Shown here in pieces: positions 1 through 8,383 of a stretch of DNA of 64,000 nt (position 1 is its first letter; each line of letters begins with the position of its first letter). Where the stretch lies: the NCBI GenBank assembly GCA_021286855.1, contig JAJTBO010000001.1:124001-188000 (forward strand). Direction: 5' to 3'. This stretch comes from Hyphomicrobiales bacterium (GTDB taxonomy: Bacteria; Pseudomonadota; Alphaproteobacteria; Rhizobiales; Ancalomicrobiaceae). Both the position numbers and the translations under genes were made by a program. Below the pieces are notes generated by a model. That model was not told where the DNA came from. It made no database searches and saw only the letters and a program-made list of their open reading frames with translations.

Positions 1-67
1 CTGATCCGTGTTTCCTTTTTGTTCCTGATCGATTAGTCTCTCCCCGAAGGACGGGGAGGGGATCCGC

Positions 68-718
68 ATGGACGACGCTTCGCTCGAGCGCGACGAAGGA
101 ATTCGCCTCGGTTCGGACGGTCTGCCGCGCTGCTGGTGGCCCGGCGGCGACGAGCTCTACCGCCGCTATCACGACGAGGAATGGGGCCGCCCGGTCGCCG
201 ACGACCGTCGTCTCTTCGAGAAGATCTGTCTCGAAGGCTTCCAGTCCGGCCTGTCCTGGATCACCATTCTGCGCAAACGCGAGAACTTCCGCCGCGCCTT
301 CGCCGGCTTCGACGCCGAGGCGATCGTCCGCTTCGACGACGAGGACGTCGCCCGTCTCCTCGCCGACCCCGGCATCGTGCGCCACCGCGGCAAGATCGAG
401 GCGGTCCTGACCAACGCCCGCCGTTTCCTCGACCTGCGCGATCGCGAGGGCTCCTTCGCCGCCTTCGTCTGGCGGCACGAGCCCGACGCCGCGCGTCGCC
501 CCGCCCGTCTCACCAAGGCGGCGGTGTGCGAGCTGTCGAAGTCGAGGGAATCGGAAGCCCTGTCGAAGGAGCTGCGTCGGCGCGGCTGGGCCTTCGTCGG
601 CCCGACCACCTGCTACGCCTTCATGCAGTCGATGGGCGTGGTGAACGATCATCTCGACGGGTGCGCCCTGCGCCCCGTCGTCGAAGCCGAGCGCGCCGCC
701 TTCGTTCGGCCGGGCTGA
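68..718 (+). CDS. tag: DNA-3-methyladenine glycosylase I
   Basis: Base-excision repair enzyme that removes 3-methyladenine from alkylated DNA in the cytoplasm. The 216-residue protein matches the Tag family over its whole length. The four zinc-ligand positions known for E. coli Tag are recognisable as Cys22, His35, His195 and Cys199. The core LFEKICLEGFQSGLSW follows, with the conserved Glu of the family. The C-terminal NDHLDGC segment is also typical. The start has a purine-rich site (GGGGAGGGG) just upstream. The N-terminus is about 15 residues longer than E. coli Tag, so an internal start cannot be excluded. Three bases separate it from the next reading frame, but the true start of that gene is probably further on. 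Confidence 0.93.
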   Translation: MDDASLERDEGIRLGSDGLPRCWWPGGDELYRRYHDEEWGRPVADDRRLFEKICLEGFQSGLSWITILRKRENFRRAFAGFDAEAIVRFDDEDVARLLADPGIVRHRGKIEAVLTNARRFLDLRDREGSFAAFVWRHEPDAARRPARLTKAAVCELSKSRESEALSKELRRRGWAFVGPTTCYAFMQSMGVVNDHLDGCALRPVVEAERAAFVRPG

Positions 719-823
719 CGCGTGATTTTGCCTTTCTCGACGACCCGCCGCATGGTGCGGGAGCGACGAGATCCGCGAATCGCGACGCCGCCCCGTTCCG
801 AAGGTCCCTGTTCGAAGCCGCCG

Positions 824-1633
824 ATGCCCGATTTCACCGCTCCCGATCGCCGCCGTTTCCTCCGCCTCGCCGCCGGCTTCGCGCTCGCGGGCGCGGCGTC
901 CTCGGCGGCGGTCGCGCAGGAGGCCGAGGTCGCCGACCCGCGCCTGACCGTCGAGACGGTGACCTTCCAGGTCCGCCGGCAGGTCTACAAGGGCCGGCTC
1001 CTGCGGCTGCGCACCGGCGGCCGGCGGCCCGGCGTCCTGGTCCTGCCCGATCAGCGCGGTCCCGACGGCTTCTTTCGCGGCCACGCCAAGCGGCTGGCGC
1101 TCGACGGCTTCGTCGTGATGCTGCCGGATCTGTTGTCGCCGCAGGGCATTTCGCCGGATCAAACGGAAGAGGCGCGCAACGCTCTGTCGCGGCTGTCGCC
1201 GGTCGAGGCGATGCAGGCCTTCGAGGCCGCCGCCGATCTGCTCATGCGTCACGCCGAATGCACCGGCTCGATCGCCGCCGTCGGCTTCTCCTGGTCCGGC
1301 GCCTTCGCGCTGCAGTTCGCCATCGCCGGCAACCGGGTCAAGGCGGTGGTCGCCTACTACCCGCAACTGCCGTCGCTCGACCGCATGGCCGAGATCAAGA
1401 CGCCGGTGCTGTTCCACTGGTCGGAGAACGACCCGCGCACCGCGCCCCTCGTCGACGGACTGGAAAAGCGCCTGATCGGCGCCGGCAGACCCTTCGAGGC
1501 CTTCGTCTATCCCGACACCCAGAACGGCTTCGCCTCCGAGCCCGAGACCCGGCGTTGGGTCGCCGCCGCCGCCGACCGCGCCTACGAGCGCAGCGCCTTC
1601 TTCCTCAGGCGCCAGCTGGTCGGGGGCGTGTGA
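824..1633 (+). CDS. Tat-exported dienelactone hydrolase-like protein
   Basis: Alpha/beta hydrolase of the dienelactone hydrolase family, probably periplasmic. From the ATG at 824 the protein is 269 residues and opens with a twin-arginine signal (DRRRFLRLAAGFALAGAASS, then AVAQ-E as likely cleavage). The nucleophile region reads VGFSWSGAFAL, with Ser where classical family members carry Cys in GxCxGG. An acidic residue follows in SENDPR. The position that normally holds the catalytic His (HGF in the family) reads QNGF here, so the triad looks incomplete. The frame is open from 722, but the Tat signal favours 824. It converges on the glycosyltransferase gene and overlaps its 3' end by 29 bp. 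The substrate is unknown. Confidence 0.75.
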   Translation: MPDFTAPDRRRFLRLAAGFALAGAASSAAVAQEAEVADPRLTVETVTFQVRRQVYKGRLLRLRTGGRRPGVLVLPDQRGPDGFFRGHAKRLALDGFVVMLPDLLSPQGISPDQTEEARNALSRLSPVEAMQAFEAAADLLMRHAECTGSIAAVGFSWSGAFALQFAIAGNRVKAVVAYYPQLPSLDRMAEIKTPVLFHWSENDPRTAPLVDGLEKRLIGAGRPFEAFVYPDTQNGFASEPETRRWVAAAADRAYERSAFFLRRQLVGGV

Positions 1634-3089
1634 GGTCCGCGTCGCAGTCGGTCGGGTCGGCGAGCCGCAGAACCGGATGGGTCTCGATCAGGCGTCCGCC
1701 GGCGCGCCGTTCCAGGGCGCCGAGCGGCGTCACCGAACGCCAGTGGCCGCCGAGCAGTTCGGTCGGATCGCGTCCCTCGCGGTCGACGTAGAGGATCGGC
1801 CCGCACACCCGGCGCGGATCGAGCACCGGCAGATCGATGTAGCGTTCGCGCTCGTCGAAGGGCGCGGTCCGCGTCGCTCCGAGCCGGATCGCCAGCTGCG
1901 AGGAGAGCGTGTAGTTCCGCCCGCCGAACGCCGCCGCGCCCTCCTTGTCGCCGAGCGCGACGAGATCGCGGGCGAAGTCGTCCCATCCCCGCGTCTGCGC
2001 GGTCGGGTCGAAGCGCGGCGGCAGAGCCAGCCACGGCGTCGTCACGTGCAGCCACAGGAGCGCGACGAGCCCGAGGCCGATCGGCGCGACGAGACGGGCG
2101 AGCCGCGCCAGCCGGCCGCCGACCTCCTCCGCTCCGACCGCCGCGATCCAGGCGAAGGCCGGATAGAGCGGCGCCGGCCAATTGCCCTCGACCCCGCCGT
2201 GCAGCGAGTGGAACAGCAGATAGACGACGAGCGGCGCGGAGGTGGCGAGCGGCACGAGCGCCGCCGCGTCGCGCCGCGCCCACAGCCGGCGCGCGCCGAG
2301 CGCCAGGAACGGGACCATCGCCGGGCCGATCAGCAGGATCTGCACGCCGATCAGCTCGCCGAGCTTCTCCGGCCGCCAGCCCTCGACCGCGGTGCGGCCG
2401 AACTGCTTGACGAAGGAGACCCACTGGTGCTCGGCGTTCCACCAGACGACCGGCGCGAACATCGCCAGCGCGATCGCGCCGCCGATCCACAGGCGCGGCT
2501 CGAGGATCCAGCGGCGGCCGTCGCGGGTGGCGAGGAGCCACACGACCAACCCCGGCCCGAGGAACAGCACGGTATATTTGGAGAGGAGCCCGCCGCCGGC
2601 GGCGAGCCCGACCGCGAACCACCAGTTCGGGTTCTTCGAGGCGACGAGTTCGGCAAGCGCCCACAGCGTCGCCCCCCAGAAGAATGTCGACGGCCCGTCC
2701 GGCGTGGCGAGCAGCGCGCCCGCCCCGACCAGGATCGCGGCGTTGAACCAGAGAGCCGCCCGGTCCGCCGTCGCGCGTCCCGAAGACAGCGCCACCGTCC
2801 GCCACAGGAGCAGGGACCCGGCGAGCGTGCCGATCGGCGCGGCGAGGCGCACCCCGAGCGGTCCGTCGCCGGCGATCGCCCGGCCCGCCGCGATCAACCA
2901 GGCGACCATCGGCGCATGGTCGAGATAGCCCGGCGCGAGATTGAGCGACCACAGTCGGTAATAGGCCTCGTCGTCGACGAGGCCGAACGAGGCGGCGACG
3001 ACGAGGCGAACCGCGGTGAGGCCGATCAGGAACGCGACCAGTCGCGCCGCCGGCAGGCCGGTCCTGGGTCGGGTCGCCGCCGCCGTCAT
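1605..3089 (-). CDS. GT39-family (ArnT/PMT-like) membrane glycosyltransferase
   Basis: A 494-residue polytopic membrane protein of the ArnT/PMT-like glycosyltransferase group, which moves a sugar from a polyprenyl-phosphate carrier to an acceptor on the outer face of the inner membrane. The N-terminus has a hydrophobic segment followed by DDEAYY, the acidic loop motif of this family. Many further hydrophobic helices follow (for example residues 60-80, 120-190 and 200-260), then a soluble C-terminal part. It starts 4 bp after the stop of the GT2-GtrA gene, so the two form an operon. That partner can make polyprenyl-phosphate-sugar donors, which suggests they act in sequence to decorate lipid A, a polysaccharide or a protein. 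The acceptor is not known. Confidence 0.8.
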   Translation of the reverse strand: MTAAATRPRTGLPAARLVAFLIGLTAVRLVVAASFGLVDDEAYYRLWSLNLAPGYLDHAPMVAWLIAAGRAIAGDGPLGVRLAAPIGTLAGSLLLWRTVALSSGRATADRAALWFNAAILVGAGALLATPDGPSTFFWGATLWALAELVASKNPNWWFAVGLAAGGGLLSKYTVLFLGPGLVVWLLATRDGRRWILEPRLWIGGAIALAMFAPVVWWNAEHQWVSFVKQFGRTAVEGWRPEKLGELIGVQILLIGPAMVPFLALGARRLWARRDAAALVPLATSAPLVVYLLFHSLHGGVEGNWPAPLYPAFAWIAAVGAEEVGGRLARLARLVAPIGLGLVALLWLHVTTPWLALPPRFDPTAQTRGWDDFARDLVALGDKEGAAAFGGRNYTLSSQLAIRLGATRTAPFDERERYIDLPVLDPRRVCGPILYVDREGRDPTELLGGHWRSVTPLGALERRAGGRLIETHPVLRLADPTDCDADLTRPRPAGA

Positions 3090-3093
3090 CGGC

Positions 3094-4215
3094 TCACTTG
3101 CGCCAGGTGAAGACGGCGGAGACGGTGTAGTTGAACACCGCGCTCATCACCGCGCCGGCGAAGCCGGCGATCCACGGGCCGGACCCGGCCATCTCGAACA
3201 GGCCCGTGGCGACGCCCATGTTGGCGATCGTGCCGAGCGAGCAGACGAGATAGAAGGAGACGAGGCCCCAGACGAAGCGAAGCCCGGTCAACCGCCTGTC
3301 ACGATAGGTCAGCTGGTTGTTGAGCACGAAGTTCCAGGTCATCGCCACGAAGGAGGCGGCGAGCTCGCCCCACAGGAAGGTCGTGGCGAAGACGTGCAGG
3401 GCGACCTTGAGCGCCGCCAGATGCACCACGATGCCCGACGCGCCGACCATCAGGAACATCAGGAAGCGCACCGGCACCAGACCGCCGGTGAGCTTGGAGA
3501 ACAAGAGGCCGAGATATTCGGCCGTCACCAGGGAATCGAGCTTCGATTCGCCGGCGGTGCGCTCGCGGAAGGTGAACGGGATCTCCGTCGTCCGCAGTCG
3601 CTCCGGCGAGGAGGCGACGATGTCGAGCAGGATCTTGAAGCCCTCGCTCGACAGATCGTCGGCGATCGCTTCGACCCGGTCGCGGCGGATCATGAAGAAG
3701 CCGCTCATCGGATCGGAGAGCTCGATCCTCAGGAAGCGCCGGGCGAGCGACGTCGCCGTCTCGCTGCCCCACTGACGGATCGCCGAGAGGCCTTCGTTCG
3801 ACGAGCCGCCTTCGACGTAGCGGCTGCCGACGGCGAGATCGGCGCCGTCGCGGATCGCCGCGTACATCTTCGGCAGGATCGTCTCGTCGTGCTGCAGGTC
3901 GGCGTCCATCACGGCGACGACCGGCGCGGCGGAGGAGAGCATGCCCTCGATGCAGGCTCCGGCGAGACCGCGCCGGCCGACCCGGCGCAGGCACCGCACC
4001 CGCGGATCGCGCGCTGCGAGCCCCTTGGCGACCGCCGCGGTGCCGTCCGGACTGTCGTCGTCGACGAAGATCACTTCCCAGACGAGACCGGCGAGCGCGG
4101 CGTCGAGCAACTCGACGAGACGCGGCACGTTGGCGGCTTCCTTGTAGGTCGGAACGACGATCGACAGTTCGGGGGACGACGCGGAGGAAGCGGCGTCCGG
4201 GCGGACGGGAACCAT
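3094..4215 (-). CDS. Polyprenyl-phosphate glycosyltransferase with GtrA domain
   Basis: A 373-residue DPM1-like fusion. Residues about 15-240 form a family 2 glycosyltransferase (LSIVVPTYKEAANV, FVDDDSPDGT, the metal-binding DADLQHDE, then a GSRYVEGG loop). Residues about 245-370 form a GtrA domain with four hydrophobic segments. Such proteins attach a sugar to undecaprenyl phosphate and may help flip the product. The start at 4215 (MVPVRPD) is chosen because homology begins soon after. The frame stays open far upstream only as antisense to hisS. It lies 4 bp upstream of the GT39 gene and is transcribed with it. The gene is divergent from hisS. Confidence 0.85.
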   Translation of the reverse strand: MVPVRPDAASSASSPELSIVVPTYKEAANVPRLVELLDAALAGLVWEVIFVDDDSPDGTAAVAKGLAARDPRVRCLRRVGRRGLAGACIEGMLSSAAPVVAVMDADLQHDETILPKMYAAIRDGADLAVGSRYVEGGSSNEGLSAIRQWGSETATSLARRFLRIELSDPMSGFFMIRRDRVEAIADDLSSEGFKILLDIVASSPERLRTTEIPFTFRERTAGESKLDSLVTAEYLGLLFSKLTGGLVPVRFLMFLMVGASGIVVHLAALKVALHVFATTFLWGELAASFVAMTWNFVLNNQLTYRDRRLTGLRFVWGLVSFYLVCSLGTIANMGVATGLFEMAGSGPWIAGFAGAVMSAVFNYTVSAVFTWRK

Positions 4216-4423
4216 GGGGCGGAAGCCTCTCGAAGCGCTGCGGCGCGCCGACGGCGCGCGGCGGAAGGCGCTCGAGCGTCCTCCCGCAGGTGCGAATGCC
4301 GCCGCACCGTGGCGGATTTGTGAAGAGGGCGCAACCCGAGGCCGGGTGAATTCGCCGCAATCATCGTCGCGGCCGCATCTCGTTCGCGGCGCGCGCTCGC
4401 CGCGTTCCGCTTCCCGCCCGCGC

Positions 4424-4452
4424 TTGTCGCGCGCTTCGATCCAGTCTAGGAA
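4424..4452 (+). promoter_or_regulatory. Candidate sigma70-type promoter for hisS
   Basis: TTGTCG at 4424 and TAGGAA at 4447 are separated by 17 bp and lie about 60 bp upstream of the hisS start. The -35 half is close to consensus and the -10 half is weak. The 294-bp gap between the divergent glycosyltransferase and hisS genes must hold promoters for both directions. I saw no convincing minus-strand partner. Confidence 0.3.
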
Positions 4453-4509
4453 CCTCTTCGCCCGCCTCGCGCGGGTTTTCGTGTTGGATTTTCGGGAGCG
4501 GACGGGGAC

Positions 4510-6081
4510 ATGGCGACGGATCGGACACTGAAGGCGCGTCTGCCGCGCGGGTTCGTCGATCGCGGTCCCGCCGACGTGCGCGCCACCGAGGCGATGCTCG
4601 CCAAGATCCGCGCCGTCTACGAGCTCTACGGCTTCGAGGCGGTCGAGACGCCGCTCGTCGAATACACCGACGCGCTCGGCAAGTTCCTGCCCGACCAGGA
4701 CCGCCCCAACGAAGGCGTCTTCTCGCTGCAGGACGACGACGAGCAGTGGCTGTCGCTCCGCTACGACCTGACCGCGCCGCTCGCCCGCTACGCCGCCGAG
4801 AACTGGACGCAGATCGCCAAGCCCTATCGCAGCTATCGCTGCGGCTGGGTCTTCCGCAACGAGAAGCCCGGCCCCGGCCGCTTCCGCCAGTTCATGCAGT
4901 TCGACGCCGACACGGTCGGGACCGGGTCCGTCGCGGCGGATGCCGAGATCTGCATGATGATGGCCGACGCCATGGAGGCGGTCGGCCTGAAGCGCGGCCA
5001 GTACGTCGTCAAAGTCAACAACCGCAAGGTCCTCGACGGCGTCATGGAGGCGATCGGCCTTTCCGGCGACGAGCACGCCGGCAAGCGCCTGACCGTGCTG
5101 CGCGCCATCGATAAGCTCGACAAGATCGGCGTCGACGGCGTCCGCGACCTGCTCGGCGAAGGCCGCTGGGAAAACCCCAAGGACAAGTCGGGCGACTTCA
5201 CCAAGGGCGCGGGGCTCGATCCGGCCGCGATCGAGAAGCTGTTGAGGTTCGTAGATACCGTTTCGTATCTCGATCTGATGGGGGCTGGTGAGGAGCCGGC
5301 AACGCACCTCACGGTGGACGATAGTTTCAACAATGTTGAGACGGGGCGGAGAACGCTTCTGGAAGCGCTGGACTTCTATTTCGGCGATACCGAGCTTGCT
5401 TCCATCGGGATTCAGGAGCTTCGGGAAATCGAAACTCTTGCGCGAGCCGCCGGCTACGGCCCCGACCGCATCCGCATCGACCCCTCCGTCGTCCGCGGCC
5501 TCGAGTACTACACCGGCCCCGTCTACGAGGCCGAGCTGACCTTCGAGGTGCCGAACGATCGCGGCGAGATCGTCCGCTTCGGCTCGGTCGGCGGCGGCGG
5601 CCGCTACGACGGCCTCGTCTCCCGCTTCCTCTCCGAACCCGCCCCGGCGACCGGCTTCTCGATCGGCGTGTCGCGGCTGATGTCGGCCCTGAAGGCGGTG
5701 AAGAGCCCGATTTTGGAAGGAACCGAGGCGCTCGGCCCGGTCGTCGTCCTGGTCATGGACAAGGACCGGATGGGCGACTACCTCGCGCTGACCAAGACGC
5801 TCCGCGACGCCGGCGTCCGCGCCGAGTGCTATCTCGGCTCGTCCGGCATGAAGGCGCAGATGAAATACGCCGACCGCCGCCGCGCCCCTTGCGTGATCAT
5901 TCAGGGCTCGAACGAGCGCGAGAACGGCGTCGTTCAGATCAAGGACCTGATCGAAGGCGCCAAGGCGGCCGAAGCGATCAAGTCCAACGCCGAATGGAAG
6001 GCCGCGCGCCCGGCCCAGGTCGAGGCCAAGGTCGAAGACCTCGTCGCGACCGTCCGCGACATCCTCGCCCGTCACGCCTGA
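4510..6081 (+). CDS. hisS: Histidyl-tRNA synthetase
   Basis: Class II aminoacyl-tRNA synthetase that charges tRNA-His in the cytoplasm. It has 523 residues, the longer alphaproteobacterial form. Motif 2 is visible ([11 protein letters not shown], then [27 protein letters not shown]), as are the histidine-specific RGLEYYTG loop and the [10 protein letters not shown] motif 3 region. A C-terminal anticodon-binding domain follows. The ATG at 4510 is preceded by a GGGG-rich site. It is the first gene of hisS-hisZ-hisG, with 14 bp before hisZ. Codon use changes sharply over about 5235-5450, within the insertion between the class II motifs (see findings), while the reading frame stays intact. Confidence 0.96.
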   Translation: MATDRTLKARLPRGFVDRGPADVRATEAMLAKIRAVYELYGFEAVETPLVEYTDALGKFLPDQDRPNEGVFSLQDDDEQWLSLRYDLTAPLARYAAENWTQIAKPYRSYRCGWVFRNEKPGPGRFRQFMQFDADTVGTGSVAADAEICMMMADAMEAVGLKRGQYVVKVNNRKVLDGVMEAIGLSGDEHAGKRLTVLRAIDKLDKIGVDGVRDLLGEGRWENPKDKSGDFTKGAGLDPAAIEKLLRFVDTVSYLDLMGAGEEPATHLTVDDSFNNVETGRRTLLEALDFYFGDTELASIGIQELREIETLARAAGYGPDRIRIDPSVVRGLEYYTGPVYEAELTFEVPNDRGEIVRFGSVGGGGRYDGLVSRFLSEPAPATGFSIGVSRLMSALKAVKSPILEGTEALGPVVVLVMDKDRMGDYLALTKTLRDAGVRAECYLGSSGMKAQMKYADRRRAPCVIIQGSNERENGVVQIKDLIEGAKAAEAIKSNAEWKAARPAQVEAKVEDLVATVRDILARHA

Positions 6082-6095
6082 TCGGAGACACGACG

Positions 6096-7409
6096 ATGGC
6101 TTCCCGCCCCCCTTCCGGCTTCACGCCCTCCGGTCGGCCCTACCAGCCGGGCGGCAAGTTTCCGCACGCCGAGAAATTGGCGGCGATGCTGGCGGAAGCC
6201 GGTGTCGAGACGCCGGAGCAGCTCGGCGAGTTGCTCTCCGCCCTCGACGGCGGCGACGAGCTCTCCGCCTTCGACCCGACGGCGGAGCTGGTCGCGCTGT
6301 TCCAGCGCGAGGTCGAGGCCGAGATGGTCGAGCCGTCGATCCTGCTGCCGGCCGATCTCTTCCTCGACACCGCCGGCGAGGACATCCGCCGCCGTCTGTT
6401 CCTGACCGCCGACGCCGATGGCCGCGAAATGTGCCTGAGGCCCGACTTCACCATTCCGATCTGCCGCCACTATCTCGAGCACGGCGAAGCCGGCCGCGAG
6501 GCGGCGCTCGGCTATTTCGGCCCGGTCTTCCGCCAGCGCGCCGGTGAGCCGAGCGAATTCCTCCAGGCCGGTATCGAGCTCTTCGGCAACCAGGATCGCG
6601 CCGCGGCGGACGCCGACGTGCTCGCCCTGGCGCTGCAGGCCTCGACGCTCTTCGCCGTCGACGAGCCGGTCGTCCAGATCGGCGACGAGGGCCTGTTCCT
6701 CGCCCTCCTCGACGCTCTCGGCCTCGCGCCGATCCTGCGCCGCCGCCTGCGCGGCCTCTACGGCACGCCGGAACGACTGCTTGCGACCATCCGCTCGCTC
6801 GCCGCCGGCGACGGCGCGTCCGAGGCGCTGCGCCATGCCGGCATCCTCGGCGCGCTCGCCGGATCCAAGCCGAGCGAAGCCCGCGCCCTGGTCGAGGATC
6901 TGCTCGGCCTCGCCGGCATCGCCACCGTCGGCGGCCGCTCCGCCCACGAGATCGCCGATCGCTTCCTGGAGCGTGCCGCCGTCGCCTCGGAAGGCGGCCT
7001 CTCGCCGGAAGCGGCCGGAATTCTCACCCGTTATCTCGGCCTCACCACCTCGATTGAACGCGCCGTCGACGCCCTCGACGCCTTCCAGGCCGAGGTGAAG
7101 CTCGACATCACTGCGGCGATCGACCTCTTCGCAAAGCGCAACGACGCCTTCCGCGACTGCGGCGTCGAACTCGACAAACCGATCTTCCGCGCCGACTTCG
7201 GCCGAAACCTCGACTACTACACCGGCTTCGTCTTCGAGATGCGCGATCCCGAACGCGCCGATCCGAAGCCGGTGATCGGCGGCGGCCGTTACGACGGTCT
7301 CGTCGAACGGCTCGGCAGCCCGACCCCGGTCGCCGCCTGCGGCTTCTCGATGTGGCTCGATCGGCTCGGCGTCGGCGGCTACGGCCAGGAAGTGGGAGAG
7401 ACGCGATGA
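6096..7409 (+). CDS. hisZ: ATP phosphoribosyltransferase regulatory subunit
   Basis: HisZ is a catalytically inactive paralogue of histidyl-tRNA synthetase that forms a complex with HisG in the first step of histidine synthesis. The 437-residue protein keeps the HisRS core landmarks (CLRPDFTIPICRHY near residue 115, FGRNLDYYTGFVFE and [13 protein letters not shown] near the end) but has no C-terminal anticodon-binding domain. The ATG at 6096 (MASRPPSG) follows a GGAGA site and lies 14 bp after hisS. It overlaps hisG by 4 bp (ATGA), consistent with translational coupling of the two subunits. Adjacency of hisS, hisZ and hisG is common in Hyphomicrobiales. Confidence 0.93.
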   Translation: MASRPPSGFTPSGRPYQPGGKFPHAEKLAAMLAEAGVETPEQLGELLSALDGGDELSAFDPTAELVALFQREVEAEMVEPSILLPADLFLDTAGEDIRRRLFLTADADGREMCLRPDFTIPICRHYLEHGEAGREAALGYFGPVFRQRAGEPSEFLQAGIELFGNQDRAAADADVLALALQASTLFAVDEPVVQIGDEGLFLALLDALGLAPILRRRLRGLYGTPERLLATIRSLAAGDGASEALRHAGILGALAGSKPSEARALVEDLLGLAGIATVGGRSAHEIADRFLERAAVASEGGLSPEAAGILTRYLGLTTSIERAVDALDAFQAEVKLDITAAIDLFAKRNDAFRDCGVELDKPIFRADFGRNLDYYTGFVFEMRDPERADPKPVIGGGRYDGLVERLGSPTPVAACGFSMWLDRLGVGGYGQEVGETR

Positions 7410-8371
7410 GCGACGATCTGATCATCGGCATCCCCTCGAAGGGCCGCCTCCAGGAGAACACCAACGCCTTCTTCGAACGCGCCGGTCTCCCCGTCCTCCA
7501 GCCGGGCGGCGAGCGCAACTATCGCGGCCGTCTCGGCGGCATCGACCGCGTCGAGATCGCCTTCCTGTCGGCCTCCGAGATCACCAAGGAGATCGCCGCC
7601 GGCAACGTCCACTTCGGCGTCACCGGCCTCGATCTGGTCCATGAGAACATCGCCGACTGGGGCTCGAAGGTGCATGTCGTCGCCGAACTCGGCTTCGGCT
7701 TCGCCGACGTGGTGGTCGCCGTGCCGCAGGCCTGGATCGACGTCGTCTCGATGGCCGACCTCGGCGACGTCGCCGCCGAATTCCGCGCCCGCCACGGCCA
7801 CCAGCTGCGCATCGCGACGAAATATCTGAACACCACCCGCCGCTTCTTCGCCGAACACGGCATCACCGACTATCGCAACGTCGAGAGCCTCGGCGCGACC
7901 GAGGGCGCGCCCGCCTCCGGCGCGGCCGAAGCGATCGTCGACATCACCACCACCGGCTCGACGCTGAAGGCCAACGCCCTGAAGATCCTGTCGGACGGCG
8001 TCATCCTGAAGAGCCAGGCCCATCTCGTCGCCTCCAAGACCGCCGACTGGTCGGAGACCGCCCGGGCGCGGGCCCGCGTCATCCTCGATCGCGTCGCCTC
8101 GGAAGCCCGCGCGCGCGCCACCCGTCGCCTCGACGTGGCGATCGCGGCGACCGACGCGGCCCTGGCGCTCGCCGCCCAGTTCGGCGCGACCGCGCCCTTC
8201 GGCGCGACGCCGGGCGGCCCGCTGACCTTGCACGCCCCGGCGAAGCGCGTCGCGGCGCTGGCCGACGCGCTCCGGGCGAAGGGCGCTACGGTGGTGACGG
8301 TGTCGAAACTCGACTGGATCTTCGAGCCGGCGAACGCCATGGCCGACGCGCTGGAGACGGCGCTCGGCTGA
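7406..8371 (+). CDS. hisG: ATP phosphoribosyltransferase catalytic subunit
   Basis: Catalyses condensation of ATP and PRPP to phosphoribosyl-ATP, the committed step of histidine synthesis. It has 321 residues and begins MSDDLIIGIPSKGRLQENT, the expected family start. The PRPP-binding loop VDITTTGSTLKAN is near residue 190. The protein is longer than the roughly 200-230-residue short form usually paired with HisZ; its C-terminal 90 residues form an extra region. The start overlaps the hisZ stop by 4 bp. From memory, Bradyrhizobiaceae have a similar long HisG plus HisZ, so this is a lineage feature rather than a fusion error. Confidence 0.94.
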   Translation: MSDDLIIGIPSKGRLQENTNAFFERAGLPVLQPGGERNYRGRLGGIDRVEIAFLSASEITKEIAAGNVHFGVTGLDLVHENIADWGSKVHVVAELGFGFADVVVAVPQAWIDVVSMADLGDVAAEFRARHGHQLRIATKYLNTTRRFFAEHGITDYRNVESLGATEGAPASGAAEAIVDITTTGSTLKANALKILSDGVILKSQAHLVASKTADWSETARARARVILDRVASEARARATRRLDVAIAATDAALALAAQFGATAPFGATPGGPLTLHAPAKRVAALADALRAKGATVVTVSKLDWIFEPANAMADALETALG

Positions 8372-8383
8372 TACACGCCGGCG

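Noticed and set aside
3094..6075. A 993-codon minus-strand frame across hisS
   Set aside because: Only the part below 4215 matches a protein family. The rest is antisense to hisS with amino-acid composition typical of shadow frames.
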